NCBI RefSeq assembly: GCF_011305415.1 | Contig: NZ_JAANOQ010000007.1 | Span: forward strand, 144,547-208,546 | From: Flavobacterium bernardetii | Lineage (GTDB): Bacteria > Bacteroidota > Bacteroidia > Flavobacteriales > Flavobacteriaceae | DNA: 64,000 bases | Direction: 5' to 3' | Part shown: piece after piece, positions 9,165 through 18,600 of the stretch | Layout: each line of letters starts with the position of its first letter | Position numbering within the stretch: the first letter of the stretch is position 1 | Made by a program: the position numbers and the translations under genes | The notes under the pieces: model-generated | Databases searched by the model: none | The model's input: only the letters and a program-made list of their open reading frames with translations | Told to the model about the DNA's origin: nothing

Positions 9165-9200
9165 AAACAAACCTGCAACCAACCGTTGCAGGCTTTGTTT
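9165..9200 (-). other. intercistronic hairpin between atpE and atpF
   Basis: CCTGCAAC (9172-9179) pairs with GTTGCAGG (9185-9192) around a 5-base loop. The stem extends by seven further pairs (9165-9171 with 9194-9200) if one base is bulged, giving about 15 base pairs. It begins within 10 bases of the atpE stop. There is no uninterrupted T-run after it on the minus strand, so it may be a partial terminator or a mRNA-stability element. Either would let the c subunit be made in excess of b, as the c-ring stoichiometry requires. Confidence 0.75.
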
Positions 9201-9208
9201 GTTTTTAA

Positions 9209-9406
9209 TTAAGCTTTACCTAAGATTAAAGCAGCGAATGCTAAACCTTCTAATAATGCAGCAATAATAATCATTGCAGTTTGGATCTTACCTGCAGCTT
9301 CTGGCTGACGAGCAATAGCATCCATTGCAGAACCACCGATTTTACCTAAACCTAAACCAGCACCGATTACCACTAAACCTGCACCTACTAACATTGGAAT
9401 GTTCAT
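9209..9406 (-). CDS. atpE: F1Fo ATP synthase subunit c
   Basis: The rotor ring subunit, 65 residues, two membrane helices joined by the polar loop ARQPEA (residues 32-37). The ion-binding carboxylate is Glu53 in AALLEGLAFAA. The sodium-binding signature (a Gln in helix 1 with Glu-Ser/Thr in helix 2) is absent, so proton coupling is the simple inference. It is slightly shorter than E. coli AtpE (79) but normal for Bacteroidota. Confidence 0.98.
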   Translation of the reverse strand: MNIPMLVGAGLVVIGAGLGLGKIGGSAMDAIARQPEAAGKIQTAMIIIAALLEGLAFAALILGKA

Positions 9407-9444
9407 AATATATATATTAAAATTAAACTTGTATTAAAAATCTA

Positions 9445-10596
9445 TTAATGATGATCATCATGATCATGTTCTTGTACTGCCATACCAATAAATAATGACG
9501 ATAACATTGTAAAAATAAAAGCCTGTAAAAACGCAACTAAGATTTCAATAACAGAGATAAACAATGTCAACCCAATTGAAATAGGTAAATCAGAAGCCAA
9601 ATTTTTACCAACAAATATCATTGCAATTAAACTCATAATCACAACGTGACCAGCAGTAATATTTGCAAACAAACGAATTAATAAAGCGAATGGCTTAGTT
9701 AATGTCCCTAACAATTCAATAGGCATTAAAATAATTTTCATTGGAACTGGTACACCTGGCATCCAGAAAATATGTTTCCAATAATCTTTATTAGCACTAA
9801 ATTGCGTAATGATAAAAGTAAACACAGCTAAACAAATTGTTACTGCAATATTTCCAGTTACGTTAATTCCTAGCGGAGTCATCCCTAATAAGTTCAAAAG
9901 CCAAATAAAGAAAAACACAGTTAACAAATAACCCATAAATTTTCTATATTTTTTCTCTCCGATATTTGGAATTGCGATTTCGTCTCTAATAAAAATAATT
10001 AGTGGCTCTAAAACTCTACCAAATCCACTTGGCATACTTCCGTTTTTCTTATATGCTCTAGCTAAACTAGTAAACATAAAGAAAACCATAAATGCCACAA
10101 ATAACATTGAAACAACATTTTTTGTAATAGAAAAATCTAAAGGCATTTTATTTAAAGGATGTTGTTTGGCATCTAAATTTAACGAACCCTTAGCGTCAGA
10201 AACGTAAATCTTACCATGATGTAATTTATAAAAAGAACCATCAACATTTGCTACTTCTAATTCGTTATGAAATTTTGAAGAAGAAAACATTTTCAACTCA
10301 TTATCCCATAGAATTACTGGTAATGAAAAACCATAATGTTTTCCTGTTTCTCCATCTGAGAAAAAGTTAAAATCATGTGAATCTTGCAAGTGATGTTCAA
10401 TGTATGCTGAAACTGCATCTGGTGAATTCACAGGACCAACAACATGGTGACCTTCAGTTTTGTGAGCATTTTCAACAGTTTTTTTCTCAGTAGAATGAAC
10501 TAAAGTATCATTCTCTACATTAGAAAAACCAAGAAAAGGCAATATTGAAATCGCTATCGCTAAAAATAAATTCAGTGGTTTGTTAGAAATCACCAT
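9445..10596 (-). CDS. atpB: F1Fo ATP synthase subunit a (extended form)
   Basis: The proton-channel stator subunit. The core (residues about 155-375) has the expected membrane helices, with the essential arginine at Arg308 in LLIRLFANITAGH. The protein is 383 residues, against 271 in E. coli, because of an N-terminal extension of about 150 residues that begins with a signal-peptide-like segment and is rich in histidine and charged residues. The C-terminus ends in EHDHDDHH. Extended AtpB proteins occur in Bacteroidota. A well-formed promoter lies immediately upstream, so atpB appears to start the main atp transcript. Confidence 0.97.
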   Translation of the reverse strand: MVISNKPLNLFLAIAISILPFLGFSNVENDTLVHSTEKKTVENAHKTEGHHVVGPVNSPDAVSAYIEHHLQDSHDFNFFSDGETGKHYGFSLPVILWDNELKMFSSSKFHNELEVANVDGSFYKLHHGKIYVSDAKGSLNLDAKQHPLNKMPLDFSITKNVVSMLFVAFMVFFMFTSLARAYKKNGSMPSGFGRVLEPLIIFIRDEIAIPNIGEKKYRKFMGYLLTVFFFIWLLNLLGMTPLGINVTGNIAVTICLAVFTFIITQFSANKDYWKHIFWMPGVPVPMKIILMPIELLGTLTKPFALLIRLFANITAGHVVIMSLIAMIFVGKNLASDLPISIGLTLFISVIEILVAFLQAFIFTMLSSLFIGMAVQEHDHDDHH

Positions 10597-10631
10597 TTGA
10601 GATATTGTATTTTATTGTTTAAATTTTTTTG

Positions 10632-10660
10632 CAAAAGTACAAATTTTATTAATATAGCAA
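10632..10660 (-). promoter_or_regulatory. promoter of the atpB-E-F-H-A-G operon
   Basis: The minus strand reads TTG (10658-10660), 18 bases, then TACTTTTG (10632-10639), an exact fit to the Bacteroidota consensus. Transcription should start near 10625, about 29 bases before the atpB ATG. It lies after the two small membrane-protein genes, so these need not share the main transcript. Confidence 0.78.
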
Positions 10661-10701
10661 GATTGAAATGTGATTTTTTTAATATTTTTTAGTTTCACTA
10701 T

Positions 10702-10983
10702 TTAATTTTGGTTTTTTAACAATTTTGACACAAAAAAAACTTCTAAAACCACAAAAAACATATATAAACCGCAAATAAAAATCTTATCTTCATAATAAAA
10801 TTTATAAAAACTCAATAAAATGTATTGTAAAAAAAAGTAAAAAAGAATAGTTTTTAAGGTTAAAACAAATAAAAACCAAAACCCTAAATTATCTTCTTTC
10901 GATTTAGACAAAGACTTTAAAACAAAATAACCTAATAAAGTAGATCCTAGCAAAAAAAGAAAACTGTATATGTAAAACCCCAT
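10702..10983 (-). CDS. small four-helix membrane protein of the atp cluster (DUF6168-like)
   Basis: A 93-residue, almost entirely hydrophobic protein with about four predicted membrane segments arranged as two hairpins, and a lysine-rich C-terminus. It follows the AtpZ-like gene directly (adjacent stop and start) and precedes atpB. Position and topology resemble AtpI, the c-ring assembly helper, and I recall this position in Flavobacterium being annotated as DUF6168. That name rests on memory, not on a search. It is likely to have a role in Fo assembly or ion supply. Confidence 0.6.
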   Translation of the reverse strand: MGFYIYSFLFLLGSTLLGYFVLKSLSKSKEDNLGFWFLFVLTLKTILFYFFLQYILLSFYKFYYEDKIFICGLYMFFVVLEVFFVSKLLKNQN

Positions 10984-11198
10984 TATTTATCTGAATTTAT
11001 TTTATTAACCTGACGAATTATATTATATAAGGATAGTGCTACTCCTAGTAATGTAAAAACTAAAAACCAAATATTATTTTTATTAGGATAATTTTCATCT
11101 ATATACATTCCAATTTTAGCAAATAAGAATATTATTATACCCATTTGCGCAGGAATACTTATCAATTGAATCCACTTATTTAAAGGTTTGTTTGCCAT
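10983..11198 (-). CDS. AtpZ/AtpI family protein
   Basis: A short membrane protein with two transmembrane helices (about residues 8-30 and 42-62), beginning MANKPLNKWIQLIS. I chose the ATG at 11198 rather than a possible start at 11222, because the later one avoids running into the stop of the upstream hydrolase gene and matches the usual AtpZ N-terminus. AtpZ-type proteins pair with AtpI and assist c-ring assembly or divalent cation uptake for the ATP synthase. It overlaps or abuts the next small membrane-protein gene and precedes atpB. Confidence 0.75.
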   Translation of the reverse strand: MANKPLNKWIQLISIPAQMGIIIFLFAKIGMYIDENYPNKNNIWFLVFTLLGVALSLYNIIRQVNKINSDK

Positions 11199-11202
11199 AA
11201 TT

Positions 11203-12429
11203 TTATTGTTTACAAAAAGCAATAATATCTTGAATCACTTTTTTATCTACTTCACCTTTAACAGTATATTCTTCTGGACTTGGCGTGCCTTCACCAGCAA
11301 TAAACAAATGGTTTAATTTTGGATAACTGATAAATTGAGCTTTTGTTTTCGCTAAAGTCCTTTTCCATAAATTAAACTCTTTCATAGTTACTTGATAATC
11401 GCGTTCTCCATTTAGAATTAATAATGGAATAGCAACTTTCTTAACTTCTACAAGAGGCTTATAATTTAATAAAGATTGCCAATATTTTGAAGATAAACCT
11501 AGAGGCAATTCATCAGATGAAAGTGTTGTGTTAAATTTATTTGAAGTTAAAAAGCTCACTTCTTTTTTAATAGTAGCAATTTCGTTTTCTCCTTCTTTTG
11601 TTGGATTCAAACTATTTAAATACACATATTGATCAATAATCACATCTTGCAAACCTCTTGCATTTCCAGCCATCATTACTGCTTTATCTAAAGAGACAGA
11701 ATTAGCAATTTTTGGCATCATAAAAGCTCCTAAACTATGACCTAAAACAATTATTTTATAGTTTTTAAACTTTTCAGAACTTCTAAAATGATTTACAATC
11801 GCAACAGCGTCAACAACAACTTCATCTTCAACTGTACTTTCATCAGAAAAAGTTTCAGGGTTAGATTTTGTTCTTTTATCAAAACGATACGAAGCAATTC
11901 CTTCTTTTTGAAAAGCTTCTGCCATATCTTTAAAAGGTTTATTCGGACCAATAGTTTCATCTCTGTCATTTGAGCCAGAACCATGAATAAAAACAACTAA
12001 AATAGAAGATTTTTCAGCTTCTAATAAAGTTCCTTTTAAATCAATTGTTCCACTTTTAATTTTATAATCGTTTGCATTAACCTCTTGATGTTGTTTTAAA
12101 AAGAAACCTACAATTTTATCTTCTTTAAAACTTATATCAAAATCTAAAGCCATGTTTTTAAATTGTGTGAAATACGACAAAATAGCTCCTTTATTTGCGA
12201 CAGAAATTATGTTTTGATAAGCTCCCAATTGCGCATCTAATTGTGTTGAAGTTTTAGATAATAAATCGATTGTAATTTGATTCTTTATTGAAGGATCCAA
12301 AAAAGTTAAGGCTTTTTCAAAGTTCTTTTCTTTTAATAAAATTTCCACAAAATTTTGACCAATTTCTTGGTTTTGAGAAAAAGAAAGTAAAGATAATAAT
12401 AGTAATAAAACAGATAAAGTTTTCTTCAT
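11203..12429 (-). CDS. exported alpha/beta hydrolase with N-terminal DUF3887-like domain
   Basis: 408 residues with a signal peptide (about 1-20). The N-terminal roughly 100 residues look like a DUF3887-type cystatin-fold domain (FVEILLKEKNFEKALTFLDP). The C-terminal hydrolase has the oxyanion segment FIHGSGSNDRDE, the nucleophile motif VLGHSLGAF, an acid in LNGERDYQV and the catalytic histidine in KLNHLF. This domain pair is common in Bacteroidota periplasmic esterase or dienelactone-hydrolase-like enzymes; the substrate is unknown. The neighbouring atpZ begins 5 bases after its stop, but the functional link is probably incidental. Confidence 0.85.
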   Translation of the reverse strand: MKKTLSVLLLLLSLLSFSQNQEIGQNFVEILLKEKNFEKALTFLDPSIKNQITIDLLSKTSTQLDAQLGAYQNIISVANKGAILSYFTQFKNMALDFDISFKEDKIVGFFLKQHQEVNANDYKIKSGTIDLKGTLLEAEKSSILVVFIHGSGSNDRDETIGPNKPFKDMAEAFQKEGIASYRFDKRTKSNPETFSDESTVEDEVVVDAVAIVNHFRSSEKFKNYKIIVLGHSLGAFMMPKIANSVSLDKAVMMAGNARGLQDVIIDQYVYLNSLNPTKEGENEIATIKKEVSFLTSNKFNTTLSSDELPLGLSSKYWQSLLNYKPLVEVKKVAIPLLILNGERDYQVTMKEFNLWKRTLAKTKAQFISYPKLNHLFIAGEGTPSPEEYTVKGEVDKKVIQDIIAFCKQ

Positions 12430-12443
12430 TTTTACTTGGCTCT

Positions 12444-12520
12444 TATTTAGATTTCATTTAATTGAAGATTAATATTGTCTTTTTAGGATTCGCTGGTTGA
12501 AATCTATTTAGATTTCATTT
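12444..12520. repeat. 16-base direct repeat at the bactofilin 3' end
   Basis: TATTTAGATTTCATTT occurs exactly at 12444-12459 and 12505-12520. The right copy includes the last codons and stop of the bactofilin gene and the left copy lies in the gap to the hydrolase gene. A small local duplication is the simplest explanation. Confidence 0.55.
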
Positions 12521-12860
12521 CACAACTTGCTTCAAAAATAGCACCTGGTTCGATCGCTAATTTCCCTACAGTAACTTCTCCAGAAATTTTAGCTGTTTTT
12601 TTGATTCCAAGTAATTCTTCCACCACTAATTTGCCGTTAAATTTTCCTTCAATATCTATGTTTTTACAAGTAATATTTCCTTCCACTTTGCTTTTTGGAC
12701 CTAATACAATTTTTCCTTTACAAGTAATATCACCAATTAATTCGCCATCTAAGCGCAAATCGGCAGCACAAACTATATTTCCTGTAATTGTAGTTTGTTC
12801 TACAATTCGGTTTGTTTTTCCTAGTAAATCGTAATCGGATTTTTGTTTTTTATCTAGCAT
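12504..12860 (-). CDS. bactofilin (polymer-forming cytoskeletal protein)
   Basis: A 118-residue protein whose central part (about residues 25-105) is the right-handed beta-helix bactofilin domain: repeated short strands such as GNIVCAADLRLDGELIGDIT, with regularly spaced glycine and hydrophobic residues. Flanks are short and polar, as in other bactofilins. These proteins form nucleotide-free filaments at the membrane and can scaffold other envelope complexes. The gene follows sprE after 3 bases, implying cotranscription and possibly a link to the gliding/type IX secretion apparatus. Confidence 0.92.
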   Translation of the reverse strand: MLDKKQKSDYDLLGKTNRIVEQTTITGNIVCAADLRLDGELIGDITCKGKIVLGPKSKVEGNITCKNIDIEGKFNGKLVVEELLGIKKTAKISGEVTVGKLAIEPGAIFEASCEMKSK

Positions 12861-12863
12861 GTT

Positions 12864-15533
12864 TTATTTGATTTTTGCTAAATATTCTTCTAAATTTTTC
12901 TTTACTTGAACCACTTTATAATCTTCGTTTGAGATAATAATTGGCGCATCTTTTAACTTAAAATCTTTATGTTCTTTCAGATAATTAGCCACTGATTCAG
13001 CTGTCATTTTATTTATAATTCCATGTAAAACGATCATGTTTTTTTCTACACTATAAATATCATTTGACACTTTTATTTTAACATCACCAGATTCTTTAGC
13101 ATATTTATTTAATTTTTCAATTAAATTTTTATGCGAAGTTTCGTTAGGATAATTGGTTACAAAAACCAAATTAAATGTTTTAGGAGTTGCTCCAAATTCC
13201 AACGCTTCTAAAGCTGGAATATCAGAAGTTAATATCGACTCAATTTTTTTAGTTTCTTCCCCTTTAGGATAGTTTTTTACTATTTTTTGTAAAGCTGTTT
13301 TATATGCTGAAAGCCCTAATAATCTTGCAGAAATTTTTGCTTTTAACACATCAAATTTCGCATTTAACTCGTCGCCATCATATTTTTTTACCAAGGCATC
13401 AACTTCCAAATTTGCTTCTCTAAACAAGCCTTTTTCAATTTTTGTATAAAGTACATTAAATTCAGAATCTGCAGTAATGTCAGCGTTTATTGCCGTATTA
13501 TTAAATGCGGAAGCATATCTACTTTCTGGATATTCCGAAAGAATTTTTTGTTTATACGTTGCTGCTTGTCCACCATTTTCTGAACCATATAATTGGTACA
13601 GATTATAATACGTTGGCAAAACTAATTTACTTTCTGGTTTGTTTTCTAAAACATCTTCAAAAGAAGTAATCGCTAATTTATTTTCTTTAAGTTTTTCTTT
13701 AAAAATAGAACCTAATTGAAAACGTGCATGATTCGCCTCAATATTTAAACTATCTAAAACTTTTTCGTCCTTTGGTAATTGGTCAATATAAAATGTGGTT
13801 GTGTATTTTGGTTCTAAACCAATTTCTTCATTTTTATCCGGATTTTCTTCTTCTACAACCTCATCTGGATTATTTGGATCTATTTGATTTTGATTCGATG
13901 CTGAAACTATTTTCCAATTGTCACTTAGTTTTCTATCACCCCATTTTTTCTTGAAATTAATTTTCCCTTGTGCAACTGTTGCTGGATTATAAAAATAAAA
14001 ACTGTTTTGTAATCCGCCTGTATTTATAGGAAAATCAGCACTTGGTTTTTTTTCAAAAGCAGGTTCAATCATCGCAGATTTCCCATCTATCGGAGATAAT
14101 CCACCAGCACCAGGAGGCAATAACATATTTTCGTCAGATTTTCCTATTGGCATCATTTCCGCTTTCGGATTTTGATTTGAACCACTAGCACTTTCTGCTA
14201 ATTTTTTTGCCGCAATTGAATCTGAAATTTTTAATTTATCAATATACTCTTGATAATATTTAATTTTATTTGATGGAGACATTTTTGAAACCACTATAAC
14301 ACTATCAGCCTGAGTAATAATATCTTGATATTTGACCACATCGATTAAGATTTCTAACTTCTTTTTTAATGGTTTAAATTCGCTGTTTTTTTCAGATAAA
14401 TGAATTAAAGTAGAATCTAAATATTTTTTTGAAGAACGAAAATCTTTCTCTCTGTAATAGACATTCGAAATGTTTCTGTAGTTTGAAGCTGCTAAATATC
14501 TATCTGTAGACATGTTTTTTAGCGATTTATTATAATTGGAAATGGCTAATTTATCATTACCTTTTTTATCGTAATAAACGGCTCTTTGATGATGAATTAC
14601 ATCTCTGAAACTTTTATTTTCAATGTTTTCCAACAATTTATCTAATTTTTTATGAAAAGCTACAGAATCGCCAGTTTCAAAATCAAATTGTGTGGATTGT
14701 TTCAAATGAGAGTAAATGGTATAACTACGAGGCGATTTACGTTTCATATCAATTACTTCCTGATACGCCACAAAAGCGCTGTCTTTGTAATTTAATTTCT
14801 CGTATAATTGTCCTAAAATAAAAGTATAACGTGCCTTTTCTTCTTTTAGTTTCGTTTCTTTTTTAGAAATTTTAACCGCGGCAATCGCACTATCTAACTT
14901 ATTTGTTGTAACATAAGCTTGTGCTAAAACTGCATTTATATCGGCTAAATCTTGACTCTTTATTTTTGTCTGACCTTTTAAAGTTCTGTTTAAGTTTTTA
15001 ATCGCTAATTGCTCGTTCTCTAATTTTAAGTTTACTTTTTCTCTCCAAACTTGTGCTTGATACACATTATTACTAGTTGGATATTTATACAAAATATAGT
15101 TAAAAGCTTCCATTGCTGGTAAATACCTGTGTTCGTAATATCTTGATTTCCCCAACATTAAATACGATTCGTCAATTTGATTGTTTTTTTCATAACCACC
15201 AATATTCATGGAATGTTTCTGAATCGCTTTAGTTGCTTTGGTTTCGGCGCGTTCAAAATTTGCGTTTTTAGTATCGCCTGGTTTTTGTTCTTCTTCCGTA
15301 ATTTGCATTCTTTCTAACGGAAGCACTTCCCAAAAATTATCAGAATAAGTCGCTTTTACATCGGCAATTCCTTTTTGCAAAGCCAAATCTCCGTTATACA
15401 AAACATTATATTCCGTATTTACAGAATGCCATTTTCTGTTTACGAAATTGTCTTTTTTAGTAGAACATGCCAAAAGAATGGCAATAATACCAAAGGAAAG
15501 TATATATTTTAATTGTATCTTTTTCAATGTCAT
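12864..15533 (-). CDS. sprE: type IX secretion/gliding lipoprotein SprE (PorW-type TPR protein)
   Basis: 889 residues with a lipoprotein signal (LLAC, Cys23) directly followed by STKKDNFVNRKWHSVNTEYN, a start I recognise from the SprE/PorW family. The bulk consists of tetratricopeptide-like helical repeats (about residues 100-400 and 570-760), with a proline/asparagine/glutamate-rich low-complexity region in between (about 440-580). SprE in Flavobacterium johnsoniae and PorW in Porphyromonas gingivalis are needed for T9SS-dependent secretion and gliding; PorW links the outer-membrane translocon to the PorLM motor side. It is upstream of a bactofilin gene. Identity is by recognition of the family N-terminus, size and organisation. 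Confidence 0.85.
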   Translation of the reverse strand: MTLKKIQLKYILSFGIIAILLACSTKKDNFVNRKWHSVNTEYNVLYNGDLALQKGIADVKATYSDNFWEVLPLERMQITEEEQKPGDTKNANFERAETKATKAIQKHSMNIGGYEKNNQIDESYLMLGKSRYYEHRYLPAMEAFNYILYKYPTSNNVYQAQVWREKVNLKLENEQLAIKNLNRTLKGQTKIKSQDLADINAVLAQAYVTTNKLDSAIAAVKISKKETKLKEEKARYTFILGQLYEKLNYKDSAFVAYQEVIDMKRKSPRSYTIYSHLKQSTQFDFETGDSVAFHKKLDKLLENIENKSFRDVIHHQRAVYYDKKGNDKLAISNYNKSLKNMSTDRYLAASNYRNISNVYYREKDFRSSKKYLDSTLIHLSEKNSEFKPLKKKLEILIDVVKYQDIITQADSVIVVSKMSPSNKIKYYQEYIDKLKISDSIAAKKLAESASGSNQNPKAEMMPIGKSDENMLLPPGAGGLSPIDGKSAMIEPAFEKKPSADFPINTGGLQNSFYFYNPATVAQGKINFKKKWGDRKLSDNWKIVSASNQNQIDPNNPDEVVEEENPDKNEEIGLEPKYTTTFYIDQLPKDEKVLDSLNIEANHARFQLGSIFKEKLKENKLAITSFEDVLENKPESKLVLPTYYNLYQLYGSENGGQAATYKQKILSEYPESRYASAFNNTAINADITADSEFNVLYTKIEKGLFREANLEVDALVKKYDGDELNAKFDVLKAKISARLLGLSAYKTALQKIVKNYPKGEETKKIESILTSDIPALEALEFGATPKTFNLVFVTNYPNETSHKNLIEKLNKYAKESGDVKIKVSNDIYSVEKNMIVLHGIINKMTAESVANYLKEHKDFKLKDAPIIISNEDYKVVQVKKNLEEYLAKIK

Positions 15534-15626
15534 AATTTTTATAAATAACTATAAATTTGGTTATTTAGTATGCTAACGTGTAAAAATAAGTTTTTTTTTT
15601 GAAAGATGGCCACAACTTTTTTAAGA

Positions 15627-18600
15627 TTATATCATTTCAATTAATTCCAAAGCTTTGTTGATGCTTTTTACGTTTTCGAAAGTAATTAAAAGTCGTAATC
15701 CATTTTTAGTTTCTTTTTCTTTCACTTTACATAAATTTCCGTTTTGTTGTGCGAATTTCATCACATGCATAAATCGGTTACTTTGGTAAAAATTAGATTG
15801 CTGATCGCCAATAAAATATCCTACCATTTTGTTTTGTTTCAGAATCAATCTTTCTAAACCAATTTGTTTCGCTTTCCATTTGATTCGAACGCTATTTAAT
15901 AGAGAAACTGCTTCTTTTGGCAAAGGTCCAAATCGGTCAATTAATCGTTTTTCGTACGCTTCTAATTCTAGAATATTTTTTACAGCACCTAATTCGCTAT
16001 ACAAACTCAATCGTTCCGAAATATTATTGATATATTCATCTGGAAACAACAATTCGAAATCGGTGTCAATTTGAAACTCTTTTACAAATTCTTTGGTTTC
16101 GATATCGTTTTCTTCTTTATATAAATCGGCGAACTCATTTTCTTTTAATTCGTCAATAGCTTCATTCATGATTTTCTGATACGTATCGAAACCAATTTCG
16201 TTGATAAAACCACTTTGTTCCCCACCTAATAAATCTCCAGCACCACGAATTTCTAAATCTTTCATCGCAATGTTAAAACCACTTCCCAAATCTGAAAATT
16301 GCACTAAAGCATTGATTCGTTTTCTCGCATCATCTGTCATTACAGAATCTGGCGGCGTGATGTAATAACAAAAAGCTTTTTTATTGCTTCGACCTACTCT
16401 TCCACGCATTTGATGTAAATCTGAAAGTCCGAAATTATTCGCATTATTGATAAAAATCGTATTGGCATTAGGCACATCTAAACCACTTTCGATGATGGTT
16501 GTAGCCACCAAAACATCAAAATCGCCTTCAATGAAAGTTAACATTAATTCTTCCAGTTTTTTTCCATCCATTTGTCCGTGACCAATACCGACTTTCGCAT
16601 TCGGCACCAATCGCTGAATCATTCCGGCAACTTCTTTAATATTTTCGATACGATTATTGATGAAAAATACTTGTCCGCCACGCTCAATTTCATACGAAAT
16701 CGCATCACGAATAACTTCTTCGCTAAAGCGAATTACGTTGGTTTCAATTGGATATCTGTTTGGTGGTGGAGTTGTAATTACTGATAAATCTCTCGCTGCC
16801 ATTAATGAAAACTGTAACGTTCTTGGAATAGGTGTTGCAGTTAAAGTAAGTGTATCAATATTTGCGGCAATCGTTTTTAATTTGTCTTTTACGTTGACAC
16901 CAAATTTTTGTTCTTCATCTACAATTAGCAAACCTAAATCGCGGAATTTTACGTTTTTGTTTACCAATTGATGCGTTCCAATTACTATGTCGACTTTCCC
17001 TTCTTCTAAACCTTTTAACGTATCTGCTTTTTGTTTTGCTGATCGGAAACGGTTCAAATAACTTACCGTAACTGGCATGTCTTTTAACCTTTCGGTAAAT
17101 GTTCTATAATGTTGATAGGCTAAGATGGTTGTTGGCACTAAAATCGCAACTTGTTTACCGTTATCAACAGCTTTAAAAGCCGCACGAATCGCGACTTCCG
17201 TTTTTCCAAAACCTACATCACCACAAACCAAACGATCCATTGGGCGGTCGTTTTCCATGTCCATTTTCACATCATGTGTAGCGGTAATTTGATCTGGTGT
17301 ATCTTCATAAATAAAAGAACTTTCCAATTCTTTTTGCATGTACGAATCTGGTCCGAAAGCATAACCTTTGTCTAATCGACGTTTCGCATACAATTGAATT
17401 AAATTGAACGCTATATGTTTAACGCGAGCTTTTGTTTTTTGCTTTAAGGCTTTCCAAACGCCGCTTCCTAATTTGTAAATTTTTGGTGGTGCGCCATCTT
17501 TACCGGTGTATTTTGAAATTTTATGAAGCGAATGAATGCTTACATAAACAATATCATTATCAGCATACACCAACTTAATGGCTTCTTGTGTTTTGCCTTC
17601 GACTTGAATTTTTTGCAAACCTCCGAATTTCCCAATCCCGTGATCGATGTGTGTGACATAATCGCCAATTGACAACGCTGTTAATTCTTTTAGAGTCACC
17701 GTTTGCTTTTTGGAAGCATTATTTTTGATAGAAAATTTATGGTAACGTTCAAAAATTTGATGATCGGTATAACAGGCGATTTGCAATTCTTCGTCAATGA
17801 AACCAGAAAATAATGGAAAAACAATTGTATCGTATTTGTCTTTTACATTTTTAGCGGCGTCTTCATCGATATCTTTAAAAATTTCTTTGAATCTTTTGGC
17901 TTGACTTTCGTTCGAAGAAAACAGGAAATTCTTAATTCCGTTATGGTAATTATCGTTCAAATTATTCATCAACAAATCGAATTGTTTGTTGAATGAAGGT
18001 TGCGGTTGTGTATGAAATTGAACCACTTTTTCCGATTTAAAAACCGGACTTTTATCTAATTCGATAACCGAAAAATCTAAGGCTCTTTTTAAAAACGTTT
18101 CTTGATTGACGAATAATTCTTCTGGTTTTGAATGATTAATCGTTAGCGTTAATTTCGAATACGCTTCTTTTGCTTTTTCGTATAATCGATCTAATTTACT
18201 CCCTAAAGAATCTGTGTTTTGAAGAACAATGACTGTTTTTTCTGAAATATAATCTAAGAAATTTTCACGTTTTTCTTGTAAAACTTTATTTTCAACGTTG
18301 GGAATAATGGCGATTTTAGACACTTTTTCTTTCGACAATTGTGTTTCAATATCGAAGGTTCTAATACTGTCGACTTCATCACCAAAAAACTCAATTCTGT
18401 ACGGAATATCATTTGAAAAAGAGAACACATCAATAATTCCACCTCGAACCGAAAACTCTCCCGGTTCTGATACGAAATCGACACGTTTAAAATTGTATTC
18501 GAACAACGTTTCATTAATGAAATCGATAGATAATTTATCGTTTACACTAACTTTTAAAGTATTTTTATCTAATTCTTTACGAGTCACTACTTTTTCGAAA

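Noticed and set aside
5552..10596. Missing beta and epsilon subunits of ATP synthase as a deletion
   Set aside because: Separate location of atpD and atpC is normal in Bacteroidota, and the atpG end has a proper terminator, so I do not read it as loss.
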